NCBI RefSeq assembly: GCF_000170895.1
Contig: NZ_ABCS01000018.1
Location: 62,001-126,000, forward strand
From: Plesiocystis pacifica SIR-1
Lineage (GTDB): Bacteria > Myxococcota_A > Polyangia > Nannocystales > Nannocystaceae
Direction of reading: 5' to 3'
Length of the DNA: 64,000 nucleotides
Below the pieces are notes generated by a model. The model saw only the letters and a list, made by a program, of their open reading frames with translations. It was not told the origin of the DNA and made no database searches. Positions 49,252-58,014 of this stretch are shown here, piece by piece. The number at the start of each line of letters is the position of its first letter. The stretch's first letter is position 1. The translations under genes and the position numbers were made by a program.

Positions 49252-49805
49252 CGCGAGGGTGTCCGCTCGCGCAGCTCGATGCGCTGACGGAGGGCCTCAC
49301 GCCCGCGCCGACGGTGGGTGCGGACGGTCGCGGGTGGCAGGCCCTGACGGCGGGCATAGCCCAGGACATCACCACCTCGGAGCTGATCTTCGAGCGCCCC
49401 ACGCAGACGAGGGTGGAGGCGCCGGAGTTCGCTCCGGAGCAGACGCATGCGCTCGCGTTCGCGGACTCGACCGCTCGGGCTGGTCTTGGGGTGCTGGAAC
49501 TCGACGGACTCGAATTCGCCGGCTTCGACGGCCTTGGCTCGCCTTCTCTCGTGCTCGTGGAGGACGGCGTAGTGGGCGATCCGCGTCACCCAGCGGGTGA
49601 AGGCGTCGTCGTGCTCGGGCTCGAAGTTGGGGAGCTTGCGCCACACGGTCTCGACCGCCGACTGGCTCAAGTCGGGGGCTCTCGCGGAGCCACAGCGTCG
49701 GGAGAAGTGGCGGACAAAGAAGCGCTCGAGGGCACGGCCCAGGCGCTCTTTGGCCGGACCATCGGGGGCGCGACGATAATCGCGATAGAGCTCGTCCAGG
49801 CGCAT
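49248..49805 (-). CDS. Small ECF-like sigma factor (block R, copy B)
   Basis: 185 aa. Region 2-like APDLSQSAVETVWRKLPNFE and AFTRWVTRIAHYAVLHEHER, then an HTH (YARRQGLPPATVRTHRRRGR). ATG 49805 (MRLDELYRDY) is chosen over 49859 because it aligns with the start of the paralogue (MELDRLYSEF) and TGTACGCT ends 7 nt upstream. Divergent from the kinase at 49920. Same unusual RTHRRRGR region 4 as copy A. Confidence 0.8.
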   Translation of the reverse strand: MRLDELYRDYRRAPDGPAKERLGRALERFFVRHFSRRCGSARAPDLSQSAVETVWRKLPNFEPEHDDAFTRWVTRIAHYAVLHEHERRRAKAVEAGEFESVEFQHPKTSPSGRVRERERMRLLRSELRRLHPRLRGALEDQLRGGDVLGYARRQGLPPATVRTHRRRGREALRQRIELRERTPSR

Positions 49806-49901
49806 CGCGGTCAGCGTACACGAGCGCGCGAAGTCGCGACTGGACCGAAGAACAGGCAAACTTCGACGAAGTTCGCGGACTTTGAAATAGACCGTGGGTG
49901 T

Positions 49902-49907
49902 TAGGCT
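49902..49907 (+). promoter_or_regulatory. Putative extended -10 element for the kinase at 49920
   Basis: TGTTAGGCT fits TGnTAnnnT; the hexamer TAGGCT ends 12 nt before the ATG. No good ribosome-binding site is seen in the gap. Confidence 0.4.
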
Positions 49908-49919
49908 TCATCGACATCA

Positions 49920-51437
49920 ATGGGGACTCAGGACGAGAGCGCGGGGCGTCCGCGCGACGAGCTGCTGAGCTTCAGCGAGTGGCTCGCCCTCGAGGAGGAT
50001 GACGAGCAGGAGAACGAGCCCTTGCCCGAGTCTCGGTGGCCTCCCGATCGCTGGGTGGACTTGGTCGCGCGCATCGACGCTCCGTTGATGCAGCGGCGCA
50101 ACGGGCAAGAGGACGTCGAGCCGTTTCAGATCGATCGCTACGTGCTCGACGACGTCATTGGCTACGGGGGCATGGGCGTGGTGGCGCGGGGTTGGGACTC
50201 GGAGCTTGGGCGCTGCGTGGCGATCAAGCTGTGCCTGAACCCAGGAGAGGTCGGGGAAGAGGCGCTGCGCCGGGAGGCGATGACCCTCGCTCAGATCCGG
50301 CACCCGAACATCGTCGCGGTCCATGACATTGGTCGCTTCGAGGACAGCCTGTACATCGTGATGGAGTACGTCGAGGGGCTCGATGGGCGAGATTGGCTCA
50401 GGCAGCGGATCGACGTCAGGGAGGTCTGCCGAGTGTTTCGAGCGGCCTGCCTTGGTCTCGACGCGGCACACCGGGCGGGGATCCTGCATGGAGACTTCAA
50501 GCCCTCGAACATCCTGGTGGGGAGGAACGGGGAGGTGTGCGTCGCCGACTTCGGCGTGGCCGAGTTGATCGGCTTTGACAGCGAGTCGAGCGAGGGCGAC
50601 GGCGACGAGGAGTGGTCGACGCCCCGGGGCGGGACCTTGGCCTACATGGCGCCGGAGCGGATTCGGGGGCACCGAGGAGACGCGCGGGCGGATCAGTTCT
50701 CGCTGTGTGTGTCGCTCTGGCACGCCCTGCACGGGGTTCGGCCGTTCGCGGGGAGCTCTGCCGAGGAGCTGCTGGGGGCGATCGAGCGGGGGGAGATCGA
50801 GCAGGACGACGGCCACGGGGTCGAGGAGATCCCCGAGGTTCTTTCTCGCGCGGTGCTGCGGGGTCTTCGAGCGGACCCCGAGGAGCGACACCCAAACCTG
50901 GGAGCCCTGCTCGAGGTGCTCGATACTCCCGAGCCCGGATACACGAAGCGGCGGTGGCGGCAGCGCGGGGGTCAGGCCGCGCTGGCCCTCGGGTTGATGG
51001 CGAGCTCGTTTGCCCTGTCGCTCACTTGGTTCGCATGGGCGCTTCAGCAGCCCAGGGTCCAGACGCAGGCCAACCATGGACTGGCGCGCGCAACGGAGGA
51101 GATGCCGGCGCGCTCAGCAACGGACCTCTCGGTCGCGCTGATCGTCGCCGGAAAATACCAGGATGGTTTGACGGTGTGGGAGGCCGAGAAAGGGCGACGA
51201 GAGGCCGAGCGCGAGCCCTTCGCGGAGGAAGGGCTGCGCGTTGCGGCCGCGCTGCTTCAGCGCAGCAAAGAGGTGCTCGAGGAGAACCCCGAGCTTGGCC
51301 AGGAGTTGGTGGCCAAAGTCATCTCGATCACCTCAGACGTGATTGTTGAACTTCTTGAGACGGACCAACCTACTGACGCCGCAAATCGATTGATGGACGA
51401 CGCGCTGGCTTTGCAAGGCGCCAAGAGCTCCGAGTGA
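49920..51437 (+). CDS. Transmembrane Ser/Thr protein kinase (block R, copy B)
   Basis: 505 aa. Motifs: IGYGGMGVVARG, CVAIKLCLNPG, HGDFKPSNILVG (non-RD), DFGVAEL, AYMAPERIRG. One transmembrane span (ALALGLMASSFALSLTWFAW) near residue 360 leads to a helical extracytoplasmic tail (ATDLSVALIVAGKYQDGLTV). Paralogous along its length to 2623-4137, including the acidic N-terminal extension before the kinase domain. Same neighbours: divergent sigma gene and convergent Cys-rich gene. It probably senses an envelope signal. Confidence 0.95.
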   Translation: MGTQDESAGRPRDELLSFSEWLALEEDDEQENEPLPESRWPPDRWVDLVARIDAPLMQRRNGQEDVEPFQIDRYVLDDVIGYGGMGVVARGWDSELGRCVAIKLCLNPGEVGEEALRREAMTLAQIRHPNIVAVHDIGRFEDSLYIVMEYVEGLDGRDWLRQRIDVREVCRVFRAACLGLDAAHRAGILHGDFKPSNILVGRNGEVCVADFGVAELIGFDSESSEGDGDEEWSTPRGGTLAYMAPERIRGHRGDARADQFSLCVSLWHALHGVRPFAGSSAEELLGAIERGEIEQDDGHGVEEIPEVLSRAVLRGLRADPEERHPNLGALLEVLDTPEPGYTKRRWRQRGGQAALALGLMASSFALSLTWFAWALQQPRVQTQANHGLARATEEMPARSATDLSVALIVAGKYQDGLTVWEAEKGRREAEREPFAEEGLRVAAALLQRSKEVLEENPELGQELVAKVISITSDVIVELLETDQPTDAANRLMDDALALQGAKSSE

Positions 51438-51444
51438 CTCCCCC

Positions 51445-51975
51445 TCAGTCGTCGAAGCAGGTAACCGTGCCATCTTCGTTTGTCTGACCATCGGCGCAAA
51501 CGGTGACGTAGCCGCCAGCTTCCATGCAGGTCCATGCGACGTCCGCAGCAAGCGGCTCGCAACCCTGGCTCGTGCAGCACAGCAGGCTCTCGGTCGCCTC
51601 GACGGGCGGCGGTCCCACGTACTCGAGGCACAAGCCCATGTCACACGCATCGACAAAGGGCTGGTAGCAGGTCACCCCCGCCTCCGTCGCCTCGCCGTAC
51701 TCGCAAGCGTAGCGCTCGCCCGTCGTGCAACGGTCGTAGACATCCGGGAAGTCGCACACCGCCAGGTCAGAGGTCTCGTCGATCTCACAGCACAGCTCGG
51801 CATCCAGGATCGGAGCATCGGGCCCGCTGGGCTGGCAGTAGCGAGGGAAGACCTGGCCGAGCGCGTCGACGTAGGCCTCGCCGTCGTCGTCGCGGTGCAA
51901 CTCCCCGCACAAGTCGGGGACACCGGAGAGGATGGCGAAAGTTTGCAAAATGGTGAGTGAACTCGCGAGTATCAT
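51445..51975 (-). CDS. Exported Cys-rich protein (block R, copy B)
   Basis: 176 aa. An N-terminal hydrophobic segment (MILASSLTILQTFAILSG) is followed by an acidic Cys-rich domain with ILDAELCCEID, YGEATEAGVTCYQPF, SLLCCTSQGCE and a TNEDGTVTC ending. Paralogue of 2099-2614, with the same cysteine spacing. Convergent with the kinase, with a 7-bp gap. The unchanged association in two inverted copies argues for a joint function with that kinase. No known family is recognised. Confidence 0.8.
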   Translation of the reverse strand: MILASSLTILQTFAILSGVPDLCGELHRDDDGEAYVDALGQVFPRYCQPSGPDAPILDAELCCEIDETSDLAVCDFPDVYDRCTTGERYACEYGEATEAGVTCYQPFVDACDMGLCLEYVGPPPVEATESLLCCTSQGCEPLAADVAWTCMEAGGYVTVCADGQTNEDGTVTCFDD

Positions 51976-52303
51976 GAATCGACGCTAGCACTGGACCAGC
52001 TCCTCATCGGTCGCCTCCGTCGGAGTACCCGTGTGCCAGCTCCGCGATCCACGGACCTATCGGTGTTCTCGTAGAGCCCTGTCACGGCCGCGGCGGGAGA
52101 TGACCGACTGCCCGGAGCCATCCCCAGCGCGGCACCCCTCTGCCAATACGAGGCTGAACTCGTGGCCACCGCTCACCCACGAGGCCGACCTCGCCAGGCA
52201 AGCCCTTCCCTACCCCCTCGGCTCCAGTCAGACGGGCCCAGACGTCAGGGGCCACCCAACCCAGGCAGACTGAACGTCATCGCCTTGCTGGTAGCATGGG
52301 TCG
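51976..52303. other. Divergent intergenic region with two leaderless-type promoters
   Basis: On the minus strand TGCTAGCGT (hexamer 51982-51987) ends 6 nt before the ATG at 51975, preceded by GGTCCAGTG as in copy A. On the plus strand TGGTAGCAT (hexamer 52292-52297) ends 6 nt before the ATG at 52304. Nothing else is recognised in the region. Confidence 0.5.
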
Positions 52304-54553
52304 ATGCCGAACCCCGACGCCGAGGCTCACGAGCGCACGACTCACGAGTGCAAGCCCGACCTCCCAGAGAGCGCTCCGGGCGCGACCAACAACAGTACAT
52401 ACACGAAGCCCACCTGCAGAGTCGGCAACAAAGAGAGAAGCCCCGAGCCAAGACGGCAGCTCTGGCAAGACGAGACCCTCACGGGGGTATGGGCGTCGTC
52501 AAACCAGCTCTACCACCTGTTCATCAACCAGGCAGGCACTCACCTCGAGCTGTTGATCAGCGCCATTGAGAGCGGAGACATCGGCGTCTATAACAACGAC
52601 AATTATCGCATGGACGCCCTCATCGTCCGTGTCGGCGCCGATCCTCGTTCGTCGGATCCTGACGGCGTCTACCGACTGTACCTGCGCAGCAAGGATGAGC
52701 CTCCTGATTCACTCGCAAAGCCCTGCGGAAAGCTCTACGAGGTCTACGAGGACGACGGAAAGGGAGGCGTCGAACTCCAACTGGGCATCGACCTGAGCAT
52801 TGCGAGCTACGTGGGCGGGAAGAAGGCTGCTCGCTTCGCCTCGGTCGCGCAGGCGCGCTTCGTCCGAACCCAAGGGGTCCCGACCGTGCTCGAGCACAGG
52901 CTACGCAGCGGGTGGATCCCCAACGAGGTGCGGACCCGCGAGTGGTTTCCGATCACCCCCAAACAGGTCGCGGCCATGTCCAAGACCATCAAGGACGCGA
53001 GGATCGACCTCGACCCGAACGAGGTGATGTTTGACGCCGAGCCGGGCAGCCCCAAGGTGTCCTTTGGCTACGGTGACCTCTTGCTCTGCTACTTCGCCGC
53101 CCAGGCGCTCGACCCACTGTTCATCCTCAGCGGCGATTCGCCCGAGTCGAAGATGCAGCACGCAGCGTCGGCGCTGAACAAGCTCGTCGCCAAGGCCTGG
53201 GATGCCGCCCGCGCGCTCCCCGAGACGAGCGGCGGGATCAACCAGCACCACATCGAGGACTGGCGCGTCGCAACCTTGCGAACCCTCGCAAGCGAGACGC
53301 TCACCGTCCCCAAGGGCGTCCCGCGCTCGTGGCTGACACACACCCAGGCCATGCTCGACGGCAAGCCCGAGTACGCGGATGTGGGCCACTTCCGCAAGCT
53401 CCTCCTGCTCTACGACCTCCATCCACACGAGACCTACGAGGCAGAAATCACGCTGACAGACTACACCCTGGACGGTGACGGAAAGGGGAAGGGCAAAAAG
53501 AAGCCTCGCAAGCGCAACCCGTTCAAGAAGATCTTTGGCAAGCCCTGGAAGCGAGTCCGAAAGAAGCTCGGAAAGAAGATTCCCTTCGGCGGGCTCGTGG
53601 GGACCTTGAGCGTGGAGAAGAAAGGGGTCGGGGCGTTCAAGGCGACCTACTACGTCACGGTCTGGGGCGTGAAGGTGTCCAAGAGCGTGGGCGAAGGCCA
53701 GATGGTCGTGTCAGGCAAGGGGACGGCGAAGGGCGTCGTCGGCCAGATGTGGAAACCCGAAGACCTCGTCGGGAACGTTGATCTCTTTGACGCCTCGGGC
53801 GGCGCTGCGAAGGGAAAGGGGAAGGCCGTGGGGGTGACGACGCTCCGGGTCTGGGGAGGCCCCGACTCGGCTCCCGAGGCGCCCATCACCTTCGTGTTCC
53901 CCGGCTTCAGTGAGGCGTTCAGCGGGCGGGCCGTGGCGGGTGTTGGAGGCTTCCGAGGAGCGGGGGTCATGCGAGCCATCAACTTGCAAAACGGTGACGT
54001 ACTCCTCGACATCCCCGACGTGAAGGACCCCTTCGACTTCATGGTTCATGCGTCATCCGCTCCGATTCACTTCCCCATCAACGGGGCGAGGCTGCGAGCG
54101 AACGCTCGCCACGCGCTCAGAGTGTTCGCGGCCTGCGAGCTCCCGCAGCTCCTGACCCCCGGCGCGATGATCGAGGTTCACGGCTTCGCTGACCGCCCAG
54201 ATACGGAGACTCGCAACTTGATCCTGTCACGCAACCGCGCCGTGTCCCTCTACGTGTACTTGAAGAACATTTTGGGGCCGGACTTCCCGGGCCCCGAGCT
54301 CGAGGCCCTTCCCCCCGAGGACCAAGAGCTGGAGGACCAGCGCAACGCGCAGGAGCCCGACGACTTCATGATCCGGGACCCGAGCGAGGGGGTCGAGGGA
54401 GTCGACGTGTACTGGTACGGCGAGACCAAGGCCGAGGACGAGTACGAGGGGTACGACCATGAGCTGCGAAGGGCCGAACTCTACGTCGACGCGAAGCTGC
54501 GGCTGAGGCTGCACCGCCCCTACGAGACGGTCGTCAAGGGGGCGAAGAAGTAG
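52304..54553 (+). CDS. Large protein with C-terminal OmpA-like domain
   Basis: 749 aa. No signal peptide. The N-terminal 380 residues are unrecognised. A strongly basic stretch (GKGKKKPRKRNPFKKIFGKP) sits near 395-435, then a Gly-rich beta region (TYYVTVWGVKVSKSVGEGQM). The C-terminal 140 residues resemble the OmpA/MotB peptidoglycan-binding fold: IHFPINGARLRANARHALRV, then IEVHGFADRPDTETRNLILS and RNRAVSLYVYL. It may bind peptidoglycan. It lies between copies B of blocks R and E and has no counterpart in copy A. TAGCAT ends 6 nt before the start. Confidence 0.75.
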   Translation: MPNPDAEAHERTTHECKPDLPESAPGATNNSTYTKPTCRVGNKERSPEPRRQLWQDETLTGVWASSNQLYHLFINQAGTHLELLISAIESGDIGVYNNDNYRMDALIVRVGADPRSSDPDGVYRLYLRSKDEPPDSLAKPCGKLYEVYEDDGKGGVELQLGIDLSIASYVGGKKAARFASVAQARFVRTQGVPTVLEHRLRSGWIPNEVRTREWFPITPKQVAAMSKTIKDARIDLDPNEVMFDAEPGSPKVSFGYGDLLLCYFAAQALDPLFILSGDSPESKMQHAASALNKLVAKAWDAARALPETSGGINQHHIEDWRVATLRTLASETLTVPKGVPRSWLTHTQAMLDGKPEYADVGHFRKLLLLYDLHPHETYEAEITLTDYTLDGDGKGKGKKKPRKRNPFKKIFGKPWKRVRKKLGKKIPFGGLVGTLSVEKKGVGAFKATYYVTVWGVKVSKSVGEGQMVVSGKGTAKGVVGQMWKPEDLVGNVDLFDASGGAAKGKGKAVGVTTLRVWGGPDSAPEAPITFVFPGFSEAFSGRAVAGVGGFRGAGVMRAINLQNGDVLLDIPDVKDPFDFMVHASSAPIHFPINGARLRANARHALRVFAACELPQLLTPGAMIEVHGFADRPDTETRNLILSRNRAVSLYVYLKNILGPDFPGPELEALPPEDQELEDQRNAQEPDDFMIRDPSEGVEGVDVYWYGETKAEDEYEGYDHELRRAELYVDAKLRLRLHRPYETVVKGAKK

Positions 54554-54565
54554 AAGGGCAAAGGC

Positions 54566-56029
54566 TCAGAGATCGAGAGGGACCAGCTCGTCGCCCCCCT
54601 TGGTGGGTCGGAGAGCCCAGGCCTTCCCGGTGGGACTGACCGCGATGTCCGCGACCCGGACGCGCGCCCGGGTCTTCCTCGTACGTGAGATCAGCTCAAA
54701 CCACGCGGTCTCGTCCTGCCCGTCGAGGCAACGGATGACGAAGCGTTCGGGGGACCCCGCGATGCGCTGCGTGAGGGCGCACGCATGGTCATCCGCGATG
54801 AGCTCGCGCGTCCCGTCTTCACGCAGGAGGGTGAAGGAGCCTCCCTCATCCTTGCCAAGGAATTCGTAGTCCCCGACATGCTTGCGGTAGCCAAGGAAGC
54901 GCTCCCCCTCATTGACCGCCCGCGCGACCTCTGGGGCGAGGGCCCGCAGGCCCCCAGGCGTCCATTCGAACCACAGGCTCGAGTCGTCACAGGTGATGCG
55001 CAAGCGCGGAGCGGTGCGGCTCTCACGAGCGATCTTCGCCTCTTCGCCGGGACACAGCGCGTCGAGATCAAAGCCCTCCTCGCTCCCGTGACGGTACACC
55101 GCGTTCTCGGTGTAGTCGACGCGCCAGTCCTCGGCGAGGGGCTTGCTGTCGTAGCGGGCGCAGCGATGGCTCCGAGGCGGCACGAGCACGGCGCTGGCGC
55201 AGGACATCGGCTCGTCTTCCGGCGACTCGGGCCAGACCTCGTCAGAGCCGGACTCGAGCTCCCCAACACGAAGATCGGGGTCCCATGCGTGCGGGAAGAA
55301 GGGGAACGCCGCGTCAGGCTGAGCCGGCGGCGCGGTCCGGTCCGTCCACTCCTGCAAGAACACGGGGGCGCCTGGCTCAGCGCGGGCGTAGATCCATGCG
55401 CGCGGAGCAGCGAAACTGAGGTGGACCCAGAAGGTCTCGCCGTAGCGATAGCCGTCGACCGGGGGTGCCGCGGGGACAGGGGTACCCACGCGAGCGTCCA
55501 GGAGGTGTGGACGGGTGTCTCCCTCGAGCTCGACCAGCGCGAGCCCGTGCCTCCATCGAACGTCGAGGAGCTTCGTAAAGCGAGCGAGGGCTTGTCCATC
55601 CTTTGGGTCCAAGAGGACCGAGAATTGGGGCTGACCGTCCTCGCTACGAGCGTAGTGGTTGATGATGAGCAGCTCCTCGCCAAAGGTTCTCCCGGGGCCC
55701 GCGAACCCGAGTCGCGGGGTCTGCGACGCGCTCGCGTAGATGCGTGCCCCAAACTTTGGGGGAACCTTAGCGTAAGCAGGGCCTGGCGGAGCGACGTAGG
55801 TCAAGGGCTCCAGCGGAGTCGCGGTCTTCGAGTCGATCGCGGGGTATCGCGGCGCCCACGGGTCCCCCACATCTGTGGGCTCCGTGTGTGGCTTGGCCGG
55901 GGAGCTCTCTACTTCCGCAGCGCTCGCCGATCGAGCATCGTGTTTGGGCTCGGTGCACGCGAGGGACCCCAGAGCGAGGACAGCCAGCAAGACACTCGCT
56001 TGCCGTAGCCCGCTCGCTCGGCCAGTCAT
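54566..56029 (-). CDS. Predicted lipoprotein of unknown function
   Basis: 487 aa. Signal peptide with lipobox (VLLAVLALGSLACTEPK), then an Ala/Pro/Glu linker and a mostly beta, aromatic-rich body with repeated D-G-x or EW motifs (LFEWTPGGLRALAPE-like and GTRELIADDHAC), which could form a propeller. No family is recognised. Convergent with the OmpA-like gene, 12 bp apart. TAGCAT ends exactly 6 nt before the ATG on the minus strand (56036-56041). It has no counterpart in copy A. Confidence 0.75.
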   Translation of the reverse strand: MTGRASGLRQASVLLAVLALGSLACTEPKHDARSASAAEVESSPAKPHTEPTDVGDPWAPRYPAIDSKTATPLEPLTYVAPPGPAYAKVPPKFGARIYASASQTPRLGFAGPGRTFGEELLIINHYARSEDGQPQFSVLLDPKDGQALARFTKLLDVRWRHGLALVELEGDTRPHLLDARVGTPVPAAPPVDGYRYGETFWVHLSFAAPRAWIYARAEPGAPVFLQEWTDRTAPPAQPDAAFPFFPHAWDPDLRVGELESGSDEVWPESPEDEPMSCASAVLVPPRSHRCARYDSKPLAEDWRVDYTENAVYRHGSEEGFDLDALCPGEEAKIARESRTAPRLRITCDDSSLWFEWTPGGLRALAPEVARAVNEGERFLGYRKHVGDYEFLGKDEGGSFTLLREDGTRELIADDHACALTQRIAGSPERFVIRCLDGQDETAWFELISRTRKTRARVRVADIAVSPTGKAWALRPTKGGDELVPLDL

Positions 56030-56038
56030 GGATGCATG

Positions 56039-58012
56039 CTACCCGTCAGAGTCGGCCTGGTCACGCCTCGAGTTCTGGTGGACCCCGAGCACAGCCGCGC
56101 TCGCTGCCGCGGTGCCCAGGACCGCCCCCAGCAAAGGGGCACCGGACCACGATGGCTTGGTCTCTGGCTTCGAGGCGATCGCCAGACGATCGGGGCGCAC
56201 CATCAGCGAGACCGCGCCCAGAACGGGCTGGCGGGCAGCCTTCGGCCTCCGTGGTGCTCGCGGGGGACGATGCTCGGGCTTCAAGAGCTCGCCATCGATC
56301 CCCGGACTCCCCCACAGCTGCGAGTTGACCTTGGACGCCTTCACGCCGGAGTTCGCTAACGCCGCTCGGTACTCTGGGTCCGTGACGCGCCGAAGATCGA
56401 CGGCCATCCGCTTCGAGCTCGCCAGCAGTTCTCGCCTGGCCTGATCGAAACGGTCTGCCAGCACCGAGGAGCGAAGCTTTCCGGTGGGGAAGTAGAGCGC
56501 CCCCACGCCGGGCGGAACGTAGGCCACCGCGAGCGTGTCGAGGTGATGGAGCTGCAGTCGGACGAGGTCGGTGCAGTACGGCGAGATCAAGCGCGAGAAG
56601 ACCGACGCCGCGAACGGCACCTCGAAGTTGGGCTCGCGCGCAGACGGGATGAGCCTGGAGGGCATGCCCGGGTGACGCCCGCCCAGGGTTGGCTCGCCGT
56701 GCTCATCGTCAAACGCAGTCATCAGCGTCGAGAGTCGGGCGATCAGGCCCCGCCACCCTGGACTGCGGTGCCATTGCCACTGGGACCGCGCAAACTCCCA
56801 GAACTTCTCGAAGGTCAGCTTCCACGCCTTGTAGATGCGCTCTGTATCGATCGTGAGCAGCAAGGGCCCAGGCCGGGATATGCTGTCGAGCAAGTTGAGC
56901 AAGAACTTGTTCGTGGACAGGTAGAACTCGCCCACGTTCTCTCCCGGCGTCGTCGCGTTGAGCGGGCTCCCTCCGTAGGCCCATCCAACTCCCTCGACCG
57001 GCCAGACCGACTCCGGGTCGACGCACTGCCGGCAGTCTCGGCTCCCGTCGAAGGTCTTGACGCTCTTGTAGCAGGGCTTGTCGACGCCCTTGCAGCGCAG
57101 CGAGTAGCGGTCCACCGGAGTCCCGCGCACCGAGTAGTAGTAGCGGTAGGAGGCCTGGAGCACCCGGAGCGAGGTCGACGTGCCCGGCATGAAGCCGAAG
57201 GTCGAGGCGTCGCCAGGATCGAACTGATACTGGGTCTCCCCTCGCGGTCCGCGGGCGACCTTCGGGCGTCCCTGTTGGGCCGCGATGCCGCGCTCGCGGT
57301 GCTGGATCGCCCAGTCGCCGTCGACGCGGTACGCGGGCAAGAAGAAGCTGGTGTAGTCGGCGTTCGAGGCCGCGACGGTCTGACCGTCGGGGTAGACGAT
57401 GCCGCCGTTGCCCCGGCTGCGGAAGACCTCGAGCACGCGGTTCATCTGCCAGGTGTCCGTCGCCGGGTCCTCGGTCTGAAGCGGCGGGAGCGGGACGTCT
57501 TTGGCGAGGTCGGTGTTGACCTTGGCTCGGACGACGTTGACCGCCCACACCGCCGCAGCGACGACCTGGGCCACGGTTTGACCAACCATGTTGGCTTGCC
57601 CGGTGAGCTGCTGTACGACCTGCATCCCGGCGTTTTGGAGCAGCTCGGGGATCATCTCCTCGGGTCGGTCATACGCGCGGATCGTGCTCAGCGTGCTCCC
57701 GAGGTGCGAGTAGACATGGGACAGGCCCTTCGCCATCGAGGTCCCCTGGAGCTGAGGCAGGCCGATGCGTGTCCCGATCTCGAAGAAGCCGATCTGCGCC
57801 GAGGACACCCAGTTTTGCCAGTCCGCGGCGGCAAAGGTCTTGAGCGCGAGCTCGCCAGCGACGCCCACGGCCGGATCGAGGACCGAGTTGTGGAACACCT
57901 CATTGGCGGGCAGGTGGCTCTTGAAGCTCGTCCACTCCGACCCCCGAGGAAAGACTCGCTCCACCCGGTCGGTGGCGTCGTCGATGAAGGTCGCGTCTGG
58001 TCGCAGCAGCAT
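56039..58012 (-). CDS. 657-aa C-terminally anchored protein of unknown function (block E, copy B)
   Basis: Full-length paralogue of 5657-7624. Shared: N-terminal MLLRPDATFIDDATDRVERV, the four-Cys segment CKGVDKPCYKSVKTFDG then CRQC, GVGWAYGGSPLNATTPGENV, a basic linker (PPRAPRRPKAARQP) and a C-terminal hydrophobic helix (APLLGAVLGTAAASAAVLGV). The start is 3 nt after the upstream stop. Function is unknown; conservation of the Cys cluster and anchor suggests a folded, membrane-associated subunit of the block E assembly. Confidence 0.88.
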   Translation of the reverse strand: MLLRPDATFIDDATDRVERVFPRGSEWTSFKSHLPANEVFHNSVLDPAVGVAGELALKTFAAADWQNWVSSAQIGFFEIGTRIGLPQLQGTSMAKGLSHVYSHLGSTLSTIRAYDRPEEMIPELLQNAGMQVVQQLTGQANMVGQTVAQVVAAAVWAVNVVRAKVNTDLAKDVPLPPLQTEDPATDTWQMNRVLEVFRSRGNGGIVYPDGQTVAASNADYTSFFLPAYRVDGDWAIQHRERGIAAQQGRPKVARGPRGETQYQFDPGDASTFGFMPGTSTSLRVLQASYRYYYSVRGTPVDRYSLRCKGVDKPCYKSVKTFDGSRDCRQCVDPESVWPVEGVGWAYGGSPLNATTPGENVGEFYLSTNKFLLNLLDSISRPGPLLLTIDTERIYKAWKLTFEKFWEFARSQWQWHRSPGWRGLIARLSTLMTAFDDEHGEPTLGGRHPGMPSRLIPSAREPNFEVPFAASVFSRLISPYCTDLVRLQLHHLDTLAVAYVPPGVGALYFPTGKLRSSVLADRFDQARRELLASSKRMAVDLRRVTDPEYRAALANSGVKASKVNSQLWGSPGIDGELLKPEHRPPRAPRRPKAARQPVLGAVSLMVRPDRLAIASKPETKPSWSGAPLLGAVLGTAAASAAVLGVHQNSRRDQADSDG

Positions 58013-58014
58013 GG

